64,000 nt of DNA. Source: JBNJGB01 sp051747385 (GTDB lineage: Bacteria; Myxococcota_A; UBA9042; PHBI01; JACKFB01). The notes under the pieces were generated by a model, which was given only the letters and a program-made list of their open reading frames with translations, did not search any database and had not been told where the DNA came from. Location of the stretch: positions 1-64,000 of the forward strand of contig JBNJGB010000035.1 in the NCBI GenBank assembly GCA_051747385.1, read 5' to 3'. Shown piece after piece: positions 47,674-55,445 of this stretch (positions are counted from its first letter, which is position 1; each line of letters starts with the position of its first letter). A program made the position numbers and the translations under genes.

Positions 47674-49458
47674 GTGTGGGTCTGTCGGAGCTGCGGGGGG
47701 CTGTTCGACCAGGAGGACGCCCACGACGACTGTGGCGTGGAGGCCTCCCTCGTCCGTGTCGACGGGGAGACTTGGGCACCCGACGCCCTGCTCGGCCAGA
47801 CCCTGGACGGGCGCTACGTCATCCACGACATCCTGGGCATCGGTGGGATGGGTGTGGTCTATCGGGCCACCCAGGTGCCGCTCCAGCGGGAGGTCGCCCT
47901 GAAGGTCATCCGCGGCGAGGTGACCGCCCGAGCCGTCCGGCGCTTTTTTCTCGAGGCGCGCAGCGCGTCGAGGCTTCGGACCGAGCACGTCGCGCGGGTC
48001 CACGAGCTGAGCTGGTCCGCCGACGGCCTGCCCTTCATGGCGATGGAGTTCGTCGACGGCGCGACATTGGAAGCCGTGCTCGAGGATGCGGGGGCCATGC
48101 CGTGGCCGCGCGCCCTGTCGATCGCGGATCAGATCGCGGAGTGCTTGGCCGAGGCGCACGAGCAGGGGATCGTCCACCGGGATCTGAAGCCCCGGAACAT
48201 CGTGCTCACGCGCCTCGGCGAGACGGACGACTTCGTGAAGGTCCTCGACTTCGGAGTGGCCAAGCTCTCTGGACGACGGGGCGCGGGCCTCGACGGCGGC
48301 CAGACGACGACCGGGCGGTTCGACCGGCCCGTCGGGACGCCTCTGTACACGGCGCCGGAGCAGGCGCGGCGGGAAGTCCTCGACGGGCGCGCAGACCTCT
48401 ACTCGTTGGGCGTGATCCTCTACGAGCTCTTGACCGGCAGCCCGCCCTTCGTCGGGCCCGATCCCGTGTCGACGTTGCTCATGCATTGCCAGGACGACCC
48501 GCCGGCGGTGCGCGTGGACGGGGAGGGCACGCCGCTGCCCGAGGGTGTCGTGGAGCTCGTCGGCGGGCTCCTCGCGAAGCGTCGGGACGAGCGCGTGGAT
48601 TGTGCGCGTTCCCTGCGCTCGCGGATCGCAACGTTGTTGTACGATCATCGTGCGTCCGCGCCCTCTCCCCGGTCCACGCGACCGGATTTGGCGCTTCGAG
48701 GCTCCGCTCCGGGCGCTCCCGCCGTGCCCACCGCCTGTGGGAGCGGCCGCTCGCCGAGCGTCCCAGGCCCGCGGTCCGGCGCGACGGAGGGCGCGCCGGA
48801 CCTCCGGACGACGACGGCGCGCCCCCGGCCCGCGACCCGCTCGGTCCCGGGTCCGGCGCGACATCCGGCATCGGCCCCGGTCCTCCTGGTGATCCTCGCG
48901 GCGGTGATCGGGCTTGCGGTGTCGTCAGGGCTCGACCCGATCGTCTCGCCGGAGGCGCCGATCACGTCCGAATCGCCTGGCCGAGCATCCGGTCTCGCCA
49001 CGGAGCTGGCCGAGGCGGTGGCGGCCTCTTCGATCTCGCCGAGGATCCGCCGCGAGGCCGTGCCCGCGGCGCCGCCGGAGACTCGCGTGCCGGTTTCGGC
49101 CTTGTCCCTCGTCCGGATGGAGGACCGCCTCGTGACACCTCGGGATGCGCCCGGAAGTGGGGCTCGGGGAAGGGTGCCGCAAGCTGCTGACGCCTCCGAG
49201 CGCCGGGCCCGTCGTGGACGGCCCGACGCCCCCCCGGAGCACGTTTCGCGGCATGTTTCGGAAGGTGACGGGACGAGCGATGGAGCGGCTCGAGGCGAGG
49301 ACGGACAACCGTCGTCGGGCGAGGACGCGGAGGGGCAGCCCAGGTCGGGAGCTGCCCCGTCGGAATCGACACGTGGGCGAACGGTGCGGGGAAGCGCTGT
49401 CCTCGGGCCGGGCGGTCTCATGCCATACGGTGATCAGGAGGCTGCGCGGGCGCGCTGA
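47674..49458 (+). CDS. Ser/Thr protein kinase with N-terminal Cys cluster and C-terminal membrane helix
   Basis: 594 residues from a GTG. CRSC (4-7) and C20 form a possible zinc ribbon. The kinase domain has GIGGMG (55-60), K77, E94, HRDLKPRN (168-175) and DFG (192-194), so all catalytic residues are present; the activation loop holds TTTGRF and GTPLYTAPEQ. A single membrane helix lies at about 401-418, leaving roughly 175 Pro/Arg/Ser-rich residues outside. It probably phosphorylates the FHA activator or its partners. Transcribed divergently from the activator. Confidence 0.93.
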   Translation: MWVCRSCGGLFDQEDAHDDCGVEASLVRVDGETWAPDALLGQTLDGRYVIHDILGIGGMGVVYRATQVPLQREVALKVIRGEVTARAVRRFFLEARSASRLRTEHVARVHELSWSADGLPFMAMEFVDGATLEAVLEDAGAMPWPRALSIADQIAECLAEAHEQGIVHRDLKPRNIVLTRLGETDDFVKVLDFGVAKLSGRRGAGLDGGQTTTGRFDRPVGTPLYTAPEQARREVLDGRADLYSLGVILYELLTGSPPFVGPDPVSTLLMHCQDDPPAVRVDGEGTPLPEGVVELVGGLLAKRRDERVDCARSLRSRIATLLYDHRASAPSPRSTRPDLALRGSAPGAPAVPTACGSGRSPSVPGPRSGATEGAPDLRTTTARPRPATRSVPGPARHPASAPVLLVILAAVIGLAVSSGLDPIVSPEAPITSESPGRASGLATELAEAVAASSISPRIRREAVPAAPPETRVPVSALSLVRMEDRLVTPRDAPGSGARGRVPQAADASERRARRGRPDAPPEHVSRHVSEGDGTSDGAARGEDGQPSSGEDAEGQPRSGAAPSESTRGRTVRGSAVLGPGGLMPYGDQEAARAR

Positions 49459-49607
49459 GCGCCGTGCCGGCTTCCGGAAGGCGCGCCTGCGGTCGTGCTC
49501 GGAGCGTGTGGGTCGCTGGACCCGCAGAGGCTCGAGGGAAGCCGAGCCGTGCCTTGCGCGTGGCACGGCCGTGGTCTATCAGGGGGCCACACGCACAGGG
49601 AGGAACG

Positions 49608-49790
49608 ATGAAGCTCGCCACGCTCGACGATCGCACCCGGGACGGCCAGCTGCTCCTGGTCAGCAGAGACGGGACGAAGGCCGTCAGCGCCCAGCCCATC
49701 GCGAAGACCATGCTCGAGGCCCTCGAGCGCTGGCCCGACATCGAGGGGGCGCTCCGGGATCGGTACGACGCCTACGCCTGGTCGCGATGA
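49608..49790 (+). pseudogene. Fumarylacetoacetate hydrolase, N-terminal fragment
   Basis: A perfect ribosome site (AGGGAGGAACG) precedes an ATG. The 60-residue product reads MKLATLDDRTRDGQLLLVSRD, then AVSAQPIAKTMLEALERW and RYDAY. This is the N-terminal domain of FAH-family hydrolases, about 330 residues long when complete. The catalytic barrel is missing: the frame ends within the first bases of the 244-bp repeat, so it is a truncated gene. Confidence 0.7.
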
Positions 49791-50017
49791 GGGGCGCGCC
49801 CGGAGGCACGAGCGCAGTCCCGGCCTCCGGGTCCCACGGACCGCTCGTTCGGTCTCGGCTATCGCACGAACAGCGTGCGCTTCTTCTGCTTCCGGCCCCG
49901 CCCGGTGGCCCGCTGGGCCAGGTGCTGCGCCTGCTGGCCGACGTTCACGGCGGCGTCGCGCGTCCGATCGACGGCCTGGGTGGTCCCGTCCACGATGTCC
50001 TGCCGCATCTCCCGGCC
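49774..50017. repeat. 244-bp perfect direct repeat, copy 2
   Basis: Identical in every base to 35894-36137. It covers the end of the FAH fragment, the region between, and the C-terminal 52 codons of the intact YtxH gene, so this is the original context. Confidence 0.95.
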
Positions 50018-50134
50018 CGACTTCGGCGCGACCAGCAGGGCGATGACGCCCCCGGCCAGGGCCCCCGCTCCGAACCACATCGCGCTCGACCAGCCCTGCT
50101 CGTTGTCCTGATACCTGTTCATCCTCTCCCTCAT
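49859..50134 (-). CDS. YtxH-domain membrane protein
   Basis: 91 residues from the ATG at 50132-50134 (an inner ATG four codons on, behind AGGGAGAGG, is also possible). A membrane helix (WFGAGALAGGVIALLVAPKSG) ends in the PKSG motif of YtxH proteins, followed by REMRQDI and a helical tail with a basic end (GRGRKQKKR). YtxH proteins are small stress-associated membrane proteins. Its 3' part is duplicated at 36 kb. No operon partner is visible. Confidence 0.85.
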   Translation of the reverse strand: MRERMNRYQDNEQGWSSAMWFGAGALAGGVIALLVAPKSGREMRQDIVDGTTQAVDRTRDAAVNVGQQAQHLAQRATGRGRKQKKRTLFVR

Positions 50135-50313
50135 GATGTCCTCGCTCGGTCGGGGTTCTGCAACGTGGCCGCGTCGCCGCGGCGGCCCTGACGACGCCTG
50201 CAACCGTCGTGCCCGTCCACGTGGCTGGCCAGGAGTCGCAAGGCGCGCGGGAACCTCGACTTCCGGGGACGTGGCCGATCGCCACGGAGCCGCGTCCCTC
50301 GTGGCGATCTGCC

Positions 50314-51312
50314 TCAGCCGGGGCGCCCGCCGTCGAAGAGGAACGACAGGAGGACGAACCGTCGGCCCTCCCGCACCGGCAGGACCTCGTGCAGCAGGGA
50401 GCCCGAGAACACGAGGGCCTCCCCGGCAGCCGGCCGATAGAGGTGCGGCCCGTACTCCGGGAAGCGAAGCTCGCCGCCCTGGTAGTCCTCGTTCAGGTTG
50501 AGGGTCAGCGCGAAGCGCCGGTGGGCCGTGGACGGGCTGAGGTTGTCCCGGTGCGCCCGGAAGAAGCCCCGCTCGCGTCCGTCGTAGCAGGCGATCTTGA
50601 AGCCCTCGAAGCGGGTGGCGCGGTAGGCGAAGGCCCGGCGCACCTCCGGCATGACGCGGCGCCCGACGGTCCGGGTCAGGCGCGCCAGGAGGGCCTCGCC
50701 GACGATGGTGTGGTCGGCGCGCCGCTTGGTCGCCCGGTCCGCGTGCTCCTCCCGGCGCCCGTCGCGCGAGGCCTCCACGCCCGTGGCGCGGTGGCCGTGC
50801 TCCTCCCAGGTGCGGATCACCTCGGCGCGCAGCGCCGCGTCGAGGACGTCGGGGACGAGCAGGACGGGCGCCTGCGCGACCACGGTGCGCGCCTCGGGTG
50901 CCGGCCTGGCCGCGATGGCACGCTCCACGGCTCCGGCGATGTCGTCCACCGGGAACGTCCCCGCCACGCGCAGATCGCGGGCCAGGGCCACCAGCACCCC
51001 GCTGCCGTGCGGCACGCCCAGGTGGTCGTGGACGCGGCCGTCCTCGTCGAGGAACAGGTGGGTCGCGCTCCGGACATCGGGGGCGGTGTGGCCGCGGGCG
51101 AGGACGTGGAGGGGCGCCCGGTCGCGGGTCGTGGCCGATACGCGGCGCAGGGCCTCGTCGCTGCAGGTCTCGGCGCCCAGGAGCAGGATGGTCGGGCGGC
51201 CGCCGGCCACGCCGTAGTAGCGGGTCGGGGTGCCGTCGGCCCGGCGGGCCACGAAGTCCGGCAGGCGGACGCCCGCGGCGAGGGCATCGGTTCGAGCACT
51301 CATGGCGCGCAT
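50314..51312 (-). CDS. 2-oxoglutarate-Fe(II) oxygenase with thioredoxin-like N-terminal domain
   Basis: 332 residues from an ATG preceded by GGGGCGG (an ATG three codons on is possible). Residues 1-120 follow a peroxiredoxin-like fold: RLPDFVARRADG, TILLLGAETCSDEAL, HGSGVLVALARD; only one Cys is left and no CxxC. The C-terminal half is a 2OG-Fe(II) oxygenase of the prolyl-hydroxylase type: HRD (the HxD pair in RAHRDN), a downstream His in LLHEVLPV and the Arg that binds 2OG in EGRRFVLLSFLF. The substrate is not predictable. Confidence 0.8.
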   Translation of the reverse strand: MRAMSARTDALAAGVRLPDFVARRADGTPTRYYGVAGGRPTILLLGAETCSDEALRRVSATTRDRAPLHVLARGHTAPDVRSATHLFLDEDGRVHDHLGVPHGSGVLVALARDLRVAGTFPVDDIAGAVERAIAARPAPEARTVVAQAPVLLVPDVLDAALRAEVIRTWEEHGHRATGVEASRDGRREEHADRATKRRADHTIVGEALLARLTRTVGRRVMPEVRRAFAYRATRFEGFKIACYDGRERGFFRAHRDNLSPSTAHRRFALTLNLNEDYQGGELRFPEYGPHLYRPAAGEALVFSGSLLHEVLPVREGRRFVLLSFLFDGGRPG

Positions 51313-51427
51313 CGTACCGCCCCGAAACGCCCGTGTGGGAAGAATGCCACGGTCGCCTCGCGCCCGGAGTCGGCCGGTTGGATGCGCTGCCCCCGTCCGC
51401 TGCCCCGGAGCCAGGGGCGGGGGGCCG

Positions 51428-51443
51428 TGGCACGCGACTTGCT
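51428..51443 (+). promoter_or_regulatory. Sigma-54 promoter of the Hsp20 gene
   Basis: TGGCAC-GCGAC-TTGCT is an exact match to the -24/-12 consensus with GG-N10-GC spacing. Transcription would start near 51454, some 67 bases before the ATG of the small heat-shock protein. Confidence 0.8.
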
Positions 51444-51520
51444 GTCCGGTGGAGACGGATTGGGACGACCACACACCGAACCGAACCACGCCTCGAAACA
51501 CCGGAAAGGAGGGATGAGCG

Positions 51521-51967
51521 ATGACCATGAGCCGATGGGATCCGTTCCGTGAGCTGGACGACTTCTCGCGCCGGCTGAGCCGCATGTTCTCCATGACCCC
51601 GTCGCGCCGCGAGGGGGAGGAGACCATGGCGTCCGCCCAGTGGATGCCGACCGTGGACATCTCCGAGACGCCGGAGGACTACGTGGTCACGGCCGAGCTG
51701 CCCGGGATCGACAAGGAGGACATCGACCTCAGCCTCGACAACGGCATCCTGACGCTGCGCGGTGAGCGGAGGGACGAGCACGAGGAGAAGAGCGAGCGCG
51801 TCCACCGCGTCGAGCGCTCCTACGGCCGCTTCGTCCGCTCGTTCCGACTGCCCGACAACGTCGATCCCGACGCGGTCCGCGCCGACTACGACAACGGCGT
51901 CCTGACCGTGAACATCGGGAAGAAGGAGATCCGCGGTCCGGAGGCCAAACGGATCGAGATCGAGTAG
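51521..51967 (+). CDS. Hsp20/alpha-crystallin small heat-shock protein
   Basis: 148 residues; GGAGGG precedes the ATG. The N-terminus WDPFRELDDFSRRL is the usual Hsp20 start; the alpha-crystallin domain runs from about 40 to 140 (VDISETPEDYVVTAELPG, LTLRGERR, GVLTVNIGKKE), and the IxI-type tail ends RIEIE. It holds unfolding proteins in soluble form. It carries an exact sigma-54 promoter, unusual for heat-shock genes in enteric bacteria but reported in other groups. Confidence 0.93.
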   Translation: MTMSRWDPFRELDDFSRRLSRMFSMTPSRREGEETMASAQWMPTVDISETPEDYVVTAELPGIDKEDIDLSLDNGILTLRGERRDEHEEKSERVHRVERSYGRFVRSFRLPDNVDPDAVRADYDNGVLTVNIGKKEIRGPEAKRIEIE

Positions 51968-52049
51968 CCCACTGCCCCACGGGTGGCCGGTCGGCGTCCT
52001 CGCCCCGAGGCGTCGGCCGCGCCGCCTCCCCGGGCTCGGAGGTCGCGCC

Positions 52050-52784
52050 ATGAGCGACAAGAAACCCCAGGTCCTCGTGGGGTGCTGCGGGTTCGCCGAA
52101 GCCCGGGAGCGGATGTTCGAGGACTTCGACATCCTCGAGGTCCAGCGCTCCTTCTACCAGCCGCCCATGGTGAAGACCGCCGAGCGATGGCGTCGGGAGG
52201 CCCCGAGCGACTTCGTCTTCACGATGAAGGCCTGGCAGCTCCTGACCCACGAGAGCACCAGCCCGACCTACCAGAAGCTCACCGAGCGGCTGTCCAAGAA
52301 GAAGCTGGCGCAGGTCGGGAGCTTCCGCTGGAACGACGTCACGAAGATGGCGTGGGAGCGGACGCTGGAGATCGCCGACGCGCTGGACGCCCAGGGGATC
52401 CTCTTCCAGATGCCCCAGAGCTTCGGCCCCACCGGCGAGAACCTGGTGAACATGAGCCGGTTCTTCAAGGAGGTCGACCGGGCCGGGCGCAGGCTCGTGT
52501 TCGAGCCCCGCAGCGACGAGTGGGACGACGACATCCTCCGCCAGATCTGCGAGGACCTGGACCTCGTCCACGCCGTCGACCCGTTCCTGCGCCCGCCCGT
52601 GGGCCGCGGCATCCGGTACTACCGGCTGCACGGCAAGCCAGCGTACAACTACTCGTACACCTACACGGACGCGGAGCTGGACACCCTCGCCGGGAAGATG
52701 GTGGCCGCGTGGCCGGACTGGGTGTTGTTCAACAACGACAGCATGGCCGACGACGCCCGCCGGTTCATCGCCCGCATCCGCTGA
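52050..52784 (+). CDS. DUF72 (YecE-like) protein
   Basis: 244 residues. The DUF72 pattern is clear: VLVGCCGFAEA at the start, VQRSFYQPP, DFVFTMKAWQLLTH, FEPRSDEWDD and YYRLHGKP near residue 190. The fold is a TIM barrel of unknown activity. A weak purine-rich site precedes the ATG and the gene follows Hsp20 after 82 bp; both could be in one transcript. It converges on the U32 peptidase gene. Confidence 0.9.
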   Translation: MSDKKPQVLVGCCGFAEARERMFEDFDILEVQRSFYQPPMVKTAERWRREAPSDFVFTMKAWQLLTHESTSPTYQKLTERLSKKKLAQVGSFRWNDVTKMAWERTLEIADALDAQGILFQMPQSFGPTGENLVNMSRFFKEVDRAGRRLVFEPRSDEWDDDILRQICEDLDLVHAVDPFLRPPVGRGIRYYRLHGKPAYNYSYTYTDAELDTLAGKMVAAWPDWVLFNNDSMADDARRFIARIR

Positions 52785-52841
52785 CTCCCCCCACGGTAGG
52801 TAGGGCGGCGCCGTCCTCGGCGGCGACGGATGGTACGGCCG

Positions 52842-52857
52842 GGGAGGGCGCCCTCCC
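52842..52857. terminator. Perfect 16-bp palindrome between convergent genes
   Basis: GGGAGGGCGCCCTCCC folds as a GGGAGG/CCTCCC stem with a GCGC loop. It ends just before the stop of the U32 peptidase and 73 bases after the DUF72 stop, in the place of a bidirectional terminator. A T-run is missing. Confidence 0.5.
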
Positions 52858-52858
52858 T

Positions 52859-54223
52859 TCAGTCGGCGTGGGGACAGGCCGGCGCGGGCATCGCCTCCGG
52901 CGGCGGTTCCACACCCGGCACGACCCTGCTGGCCGCGCGCCTGGCGGCCTTGCCCGCCAATCGCGCCGCGTCCACCACGTCCCGGGGTGTCGGGGAGCGC
53001 CAGAAGGCGCCGCCCTGCATGTCCTCGAAGAGGTCCCGGTAGCCCGCCAGGACCCGCTCCCGCCAGTCGTGGTCGATGGTCAGGGCCTCGTCCGCGAAGC
53101 GGTGGCAGTACCGGCAGGACTCGCAGTCCGTGTCGATGCACGAGTGCTTCAGGAAGCGGTCGATGAAGCCGTCGAGCTTGCGGTTGTCCAGGTGCAGCGG
53201 CGACTCGCCGCGCCGGGGATAGAGGAGCCCCTGCTCCTTGCCCAGGCCCACCAGCTTGGGGATCTTCGTGACGTTCACCTGCTTCGGCTTGAAGAAGTAC
53301 CTGAACGCGCGGCGCAGGCTGTAGGCCTCCCGGGAGGCCTTCGTGGTGTACGAGGACTCCGGGTAGTTCAAGGGCAGGACCAGGTCGAGGAAGTTCCCGT
53401 CGTAGCGGCGCTCCGCGTAGGCCTTCACGCGGCGGAGCAGCTCGGGTGTCGGCGAGTTCCGCTCGACGATCTTGAAGTTGTCGATGCCGAGGGCCTCGTA
53501 GTGGTGGGTGTCCTCCGGCCGGATCCAGTTGGCCCGGACGTAGTTCACGGGCTCGCGCAGGCGATAGTCCAGGCAGAACAGCATGTGATAGTCGAGCGGA
53601 TAGCCGCCCTTGCCGCCCCGTCCGTCCTGGGAGCCGTGGCTGAGGCTCGTGGCGTGGGTCCCGGCGATGGCGCAGTCCTGGCGGCACGAGTTGTTCACGA
53701 TGAGCGACAGGTCGCAGTCCACCGCGCCCCGGATGGCCTTCAGGGCGGCGAACTCCCGCGCGAAGGCCGTCTCGTTCAGGACGATGCAGTCGGCGCCGTG
53801 GTCTTCCCAGAACCGCGCCTTGCGCACGCTGTCCGTGAAGCGGTGGGCGCTCACCCGCACCTTCAGATCGGGGTAGCAGCGCTTGACGATCTGGAGCATG
53901 AAGATGGTGCCCACCGTCACGCTGTCGCAGCCGATCTCGCTCACCCAGTCCAGGGTCTCGCGGATGTGGCGCTGCCCCTCCCGGGTGTACTCCCGGTTGC
54001 CCATGCAGGACGCGTTCATCAGGTAGTTGAACTCGATGCCCATGGCGTGGGCACGGTCCACGAAGCGCTCCACCTTCCTCCGGTCCACCTTCGGCAGGTA
54101 GAACGACGGGCGGCCGCCGCCGGCGTGATCCGAGGTCACCTTCCCGTAGATCTCCTGGACGGGGAAGCCTTCGAGGCCGTCGAGCAGGGCCTCGTCGAAG
54201 TTACACGCTACGCTGAGTCGCAA
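52859..54223 (-). CDS. U32-family peptidase-like protein (UbiU/UbiV/TrhP type)
   Basis: 454 residues from TTG 54221-54223, chosen because AGGAGGACTCCC precedes it directly. The N-terminal barrel shows SHRFTDSVR and DCIVLNETAFAREF; the Fe-S-type cysteines occur as NNSCRQDC and a later LFCLDYRL, with CxxCxxC near CESCRYC at the end. U32 relatives insert hydroxyl groups into tRNA or ubiquinone precursors with a [4Fe-4S] cluster. It overlaps the chorismate mutase-DAHP synthase gene by 23 bases. Confidence 0.75.
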   Translation of the reverse strand: MRLSVACNFDEALLDGLEGFPVQEIYGKVTSDHAGGGRPSFYLPKVDRRKVERFVDRAHAMGIEFNYLMNASCMGNREYTREGQRHIRETLDWVSEIGCDSVTVGTIFMLQIVKRCYPDLKVRVSAHRFTDSVRKARFWEDHGADCIVLNETAFAREFAALKAIRGAVDCDLSLIVNNSCRQDCAIAGTHATSLSHGSQDGRGGKGGYPLDYHMLFCLDYRLREPVNYVRANWIRPEDTHHYEALGIDNFKIVERNSPTPELLRRVKAYAERRYDGNFLDLVLPLNYPESSYTTKASREAYSLRRAFRYFFKPKQVNVTKIPKLVGLGKEQGLLYPRRGESPLHLDNRKLDGFIDRFLKHSCIDTDCESCRYCHRFADEALTIDHDWRERVLAGYRDLFEDMQGGAFWRSPTPRDVVDAARLAGKAARRAASRVVPGVEPPPEAMPAPACPHAD

Positions 54224-55370
54224 GGGAGTCCTCCTGGGTGCGTGGAGCCGCCGCGCGGGCGGCGTGGTCCTGGTTCGAGGGGGTGGCGTCGAGGAGCCGC
54301 GCGGCGATCCGCGCGAGCGAGTGGGCGACGTCCCGCTGGAGCGTCGCGAAGTCCTCCAGGTCGATCTGCTGCCGCGCGTCGGACAGCGCCGCGTCCGGGT
54401 CCGGGTGGACCTCCACCATCACGCCCGCCGCGCCCGCGGCGAGGGCGGCCCGGGCCAGCGGCGCCAGCAGGTCCCGGCGGCCGGCCGCGTGGCTCACGTC
54501 CACGAGGATGGGCAGGCGCGACCGGGACCGCGCGAGCGGGACGGCGGACACGTCCAGGGTGTGGCGCGTCTCCCGGGCGAAGGTCCGCACGCCGCGCTCG
54601 CACAGGACGATGTCCTCCGAGCCGGCGAGGGCCACGTACTCGGCGGCGTACAGCCACTCGTCGACGGTGGCGCTCAGCCCCCGCTTCAGCAGCACGGGGC
54701 GCCCCGTCTCGCCGACCGCCCGCAGCAGCTCGTAGTTGTACATGTTGCGCGCACCCACCTGGATGACGTCCGCGTGGCGCGCCACCAGGTCGACGTTCGC
54801 CACGCCGGTGGCCTCCGTCACGGTGGCCATGCCGTGGCGCGCGGCCGCGTCGCGGAGCATGCGCAGGCCTTCGGCGCCAAGGCCCTGGAACGAGTACGGC
54901 GACGTGCGCGGCTTGAACGCGCCGCCCCGCAGGAACCGAACGCCGTGCCCCCGGAGACCGCGGGCCGCCGCGTCCACCTGCTCCTCGCTCTCCACGGCGC
55001 AGGGGCCGGCCACCCAGGCCGGGTCGGGCCCGCCGAGGGCGTGTCCCTTCACGCGGACGACCACCGGCGGCCCCGCGTCCGCCCCCACGCGGAGGGCCGG
55101 GGAGGGCTCGCCCTCCGCCAGCTCGACGGTGGCGTCGAACACGGCCTGGAACAGGCGGCGGACGGCGCCTTCGCCCAGGGGACCGTCGTTGCCGGCGGAC
55201 AGGCGGTCCAGCAGGCGGGCCTCCCGCCGTGCGTCCCGGGCGGGCATCGAGAGGCGTCGCTTCTCCGCCGCGACGGCCAGGGCGGTGCGGGTGCGGTCGT
55301 TCAGGCTCTCGAGGATGCGCAGGCTGACGCGCTCGACCTCTCGTCGGAGATCCTCCAAGCTCGCGGACAC
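54201..55370 (-). CDS. Chorismate mutase-DAHP synthase fusion, AroG/AroA class
   Basis: 389 residues from GTG 55368-55370 with GGAGG before it. Residues 1-90 form an AroQ-type chorismate mutase helix bundle (AEKRRL, ARREARLLDRL). The barrel domain of class I-beta DAHP synthase follows: AGPCAVESEEQ, FLRGGAFKPRTSPYSFQG, QVGARNMYN, LLKRG and VDVSHAAGRRD. It makes DAHP from PEP and erythrose-4-phosphate, with the mutase domain acting in feedback. Promoter TTGATC-16-TATACA lies upstream, shared in opposite direction with the MerR gene. Confidence 0.9.
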   Translation of the reverse strand: MSASLEDLRREVERVSLRILESLNDRTRTALAVAAEKRRLSMPARDARREARLLDRLSAGNDGPLGEGAVRRLFQAVFDATVELAEGEPSPALRVGADAGPPVVVRVKGHALGGPDPAWVAGPCAVESEEQVDAAARGLRGHGVRFLRGGAFKPRTSPYSFQGLGAEGLRMLRDAAARHGMATVTEATGVANVDLVARHADVIQVGARNMYNYELLRAVGETGRPVLLKRGLSATVDEWLYAAEYVALAGSEDIVLCERGVRTFARETRHTLDVSAVPLARSRSRLPILVDVSHAAGRRDLLAPLARAALAAGAAGVMVEVHPDPDAALSDARQQIDLEDFATLQRDVAHSLARIAARLLDATPSNQDHAARAAAPRTQEDSLATQRSV

Positions 55371-55417
55371 GCGGGCCTCCGTGGTGGGAGCGGTGGGTTC
55401 GTGGCGTGTACGCGTCG

Positions 55418-55445
55418 TGTATACATGGTTCGTATGAGAGATCAA
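55418..55445 (-). promoter_or_regulatory. Promoter region shared by DAHP synthase and MerR-TPR genes
   Basis: On the minus strand TTGATC (55440-55445) and TATACA (55418-55423) are 16 bp apart. The central TGTATACA palindrome also gives TATACA (55420-55425) on the plus strand, 8-9 bases before the MerR ATG, so that transcript may be leaderless. Confidence 0.5.
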
